Shown here: positions 7,190 through 7,664 of the stretch, piece after piece | Layout: the number at the start of each line of letters is the position of its first letter | Position numbering within the stretch: the first letter of the stretch is position 1 | Assembly (NCBI GenBank): GCA_002422955.1 | Contig: DITY01000072.1 | Span: 1-7,664, forward strand | From: Planctomycetaceae bacterium UBA6172 | GTDB lineage: Bacteria > Planctomycetota > Planctomycetia > Pirellulales > Pirellulaceae | DNA length: 7,664 nucleotides | Direction of reading: 5' to 3' | Notes under the pieces: generated by a model | What the model was told of the DNA's origin: nothing | What the model saw: only the letters and a program-made list of their open reading frames with translations | Database searches by the model: none | Made by a program: the position numbers and the translations under genes

Positions 7190-7217
7190 ATTCGATGACG
7201 GGGATTCGATGACGGGG
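7190..7217 (+). repeat. Perfect 14-bp tandem duplication covering the start codon
   Basis: ATTCGATGACGGGG occurs twice without a gap, at 7190-7203 and 7204-7217. Each copy carries an ATG (7195 and 7209). Since 14 is not a multiple of three, the first ATG is now out of frame with the gene. GAGGG at 7184-7188 is well spaced (six bases) for the first ATG; the second ATG has only GGGG from the first repeat copy as a possible ribosome site. Confidence 0.9.
7195..7212 (+). other. Five-codon upstream mini-ORF overlapping the next start (ATGA)
   Basis: The ATG at 7195 encodes M-T-G-I-R and ends at TGA 7210-7212, which overlaps the ATG at 7209-7211 in an ATGA junction. GAGGG six bases upstream makes it the better-placed ribosome start. 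Ribosomes ending here could restart on the overlapping ATG, so the downstream gene may be translated by coupling. It arose from the 14-bp duplication and is probably not a functional peptide. Confidence 0.45.
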
Positions 7218-7664
7218 CTCGTCAAACCGGCGAAAACGGAATCCGACAGCGTCGACCAACCCGCGTGGTCGCTCGACGCTATCGATCCGCTGCTGGAACG
7301 GCTCAGCCTGCTCGCCGAAGCTGACACCCTTGGGACCGAATTCTTCAACAGGTTGCTCCGCGAAATCGCACCGCTGGGTATCCGGCGCGTGGAAGTCTGG
7401 CGGACCACCCCCGCGACGACGACCCCGACGACGAGCGACTCAACTTCGCCGCCCCCGCATCGGCTCTGGCCCGTTTTCGCCCCCAACGCCGATGCCCCTC
7501 CCGCGGCTCCACTGGCCGACGCAAGCCTGGCCGACCCGAGTCTGGTCCAAGCCACCGCGCATGCGGGCCAGCCCAAACGCTTGGGAACCGCCGCGATCCT
7601 GGTGCCCTGGCGAGCCATTGGCGGGGAGGCCGGCGTGATCGGCATCGGTTGGGCTGACCCTGCG
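7209..7664 (+). CDS. N-terminal part of a GAF-like protein, possible efflux-adaptor partner; truncated by the window edge
   Basis: The frame is open from the ATG at 7209 to the last base, giving 152 residues with no stop. Codon choice resembles the neighbouring genes, and the antisense frame looks like a shadow. Residues 22-58 are probably helical (L-L-E-R-L-S-L-L-A-E, then F-F-N-R-L-L-R-E-I). R-R-V-E-V-W at 59-64 would be a strand. Residues 66-83 are a low-complexity Thr/Pro/Ser stretch, and 91-119 are Ala/Pro-rich. Then 124-150 (R-L-G-T-A-A-I-L-V-P-W, G-V-I-G-I-G-W) read like the late strands of a GAF domain. In planctomycetes such N-termini can precede HlyD-like adaptor domains, which would fit the divergent TolC gene; this is inference, since the rest is outside the window. 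An in-frame TTG at 7152 is an alternative start, but ATG 7209 is preferred because the frame upstream of it is Pro/Gly-rich and unlike the rest of the protein. Confidence 0.75.
   Translation, partial: MTGLVKPAKTESDSVDQPAWSLDAIDPLLERLSLLAEADTLGTEFFNRLLREIAPLGIRRVEVWRTTPATTTPTTSDSTSPPPHRLWPVFAPNADAPPAAPLADASLADPSLVQATAHAGQPKRLGTAAILVPWRAIGGEAGVIGIGWADPA

Noticed and set aside
7330..7638. 102-codon open frame on the + strand at the right end
   Set aside because: It is the +1 shadow of the frame from 7209, with a Pro/Arg/Trp-rich composition.
7163..7645. 160-codon open frame on the - strand at the right end
   Set aside because: It is Ser/Ala/Gly-rich and antisense to the better-supported frame from 7209, which has plausible helix and strand patterns and runs off the window.

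Overview
The window looks like a piece of chromosome from a member of the Planctomycetota, probably Pirellulales/Rhodopirellula-like. This is inferred from the style of the proteins (a very large orphan protein, a TolC-type protein with an R-H-P-L-L-Q-G-S-G segment, a secreted EEP-family enzyme), the GC-rich coding sequence and the rarity of strong Shine-Dalgarno sites. No rRNA, tRNA, CRISPR array, transposase or integrase is visible.

Layout, left to right: (1) 1-2445 (+), the 3' part of a large protein of unknown function that is open at the left edge. (2) 2446-2677, a gap rich in palindromes and hairpins. (3) 2678-3475 (+), a complete classical short-chain dehydrogenase/reductase with a GTG start. 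(4) 3476-3586, a convergent gap with two hairpins. (5) 3587-4750 (-), a secreted endonuclease/exonuclease/phosphatase-family enzyme. (6) 4901-6919 (-), a TolC-family outer-membrane efflux protein transcribed ahead of the EEP gene. (7) 6920-7208, a divergent intergenic region with several short repeats. (8) 7209-7664 (+), the 5' end of a gene that runs off the right edge; its visible part has a GAF-like look.

The TolC and EEP genes lie on the same strand 150 bases apart and may share a transcript. TolC is divergent from gene 8. In Planctomycetota a GAF-type N-terminus next to an efflux gene can belong to a HlyD-like adaptor, so gene 8 could be the inner partner of this TolC. That is inference, because the diagnostic part lies outside the window.

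The most unusual local signal is a perfect 14-bp tandem duplication (7190-7217) that duplicates the start codon of gene 8 out of frame. It leaves a five-codon mini-ORF whose stop overlaps the gene's ATG. Apart from this and the orphan protein, the window looks like ordinary chromosomal content, and I did not find a clear new multi-gene system.
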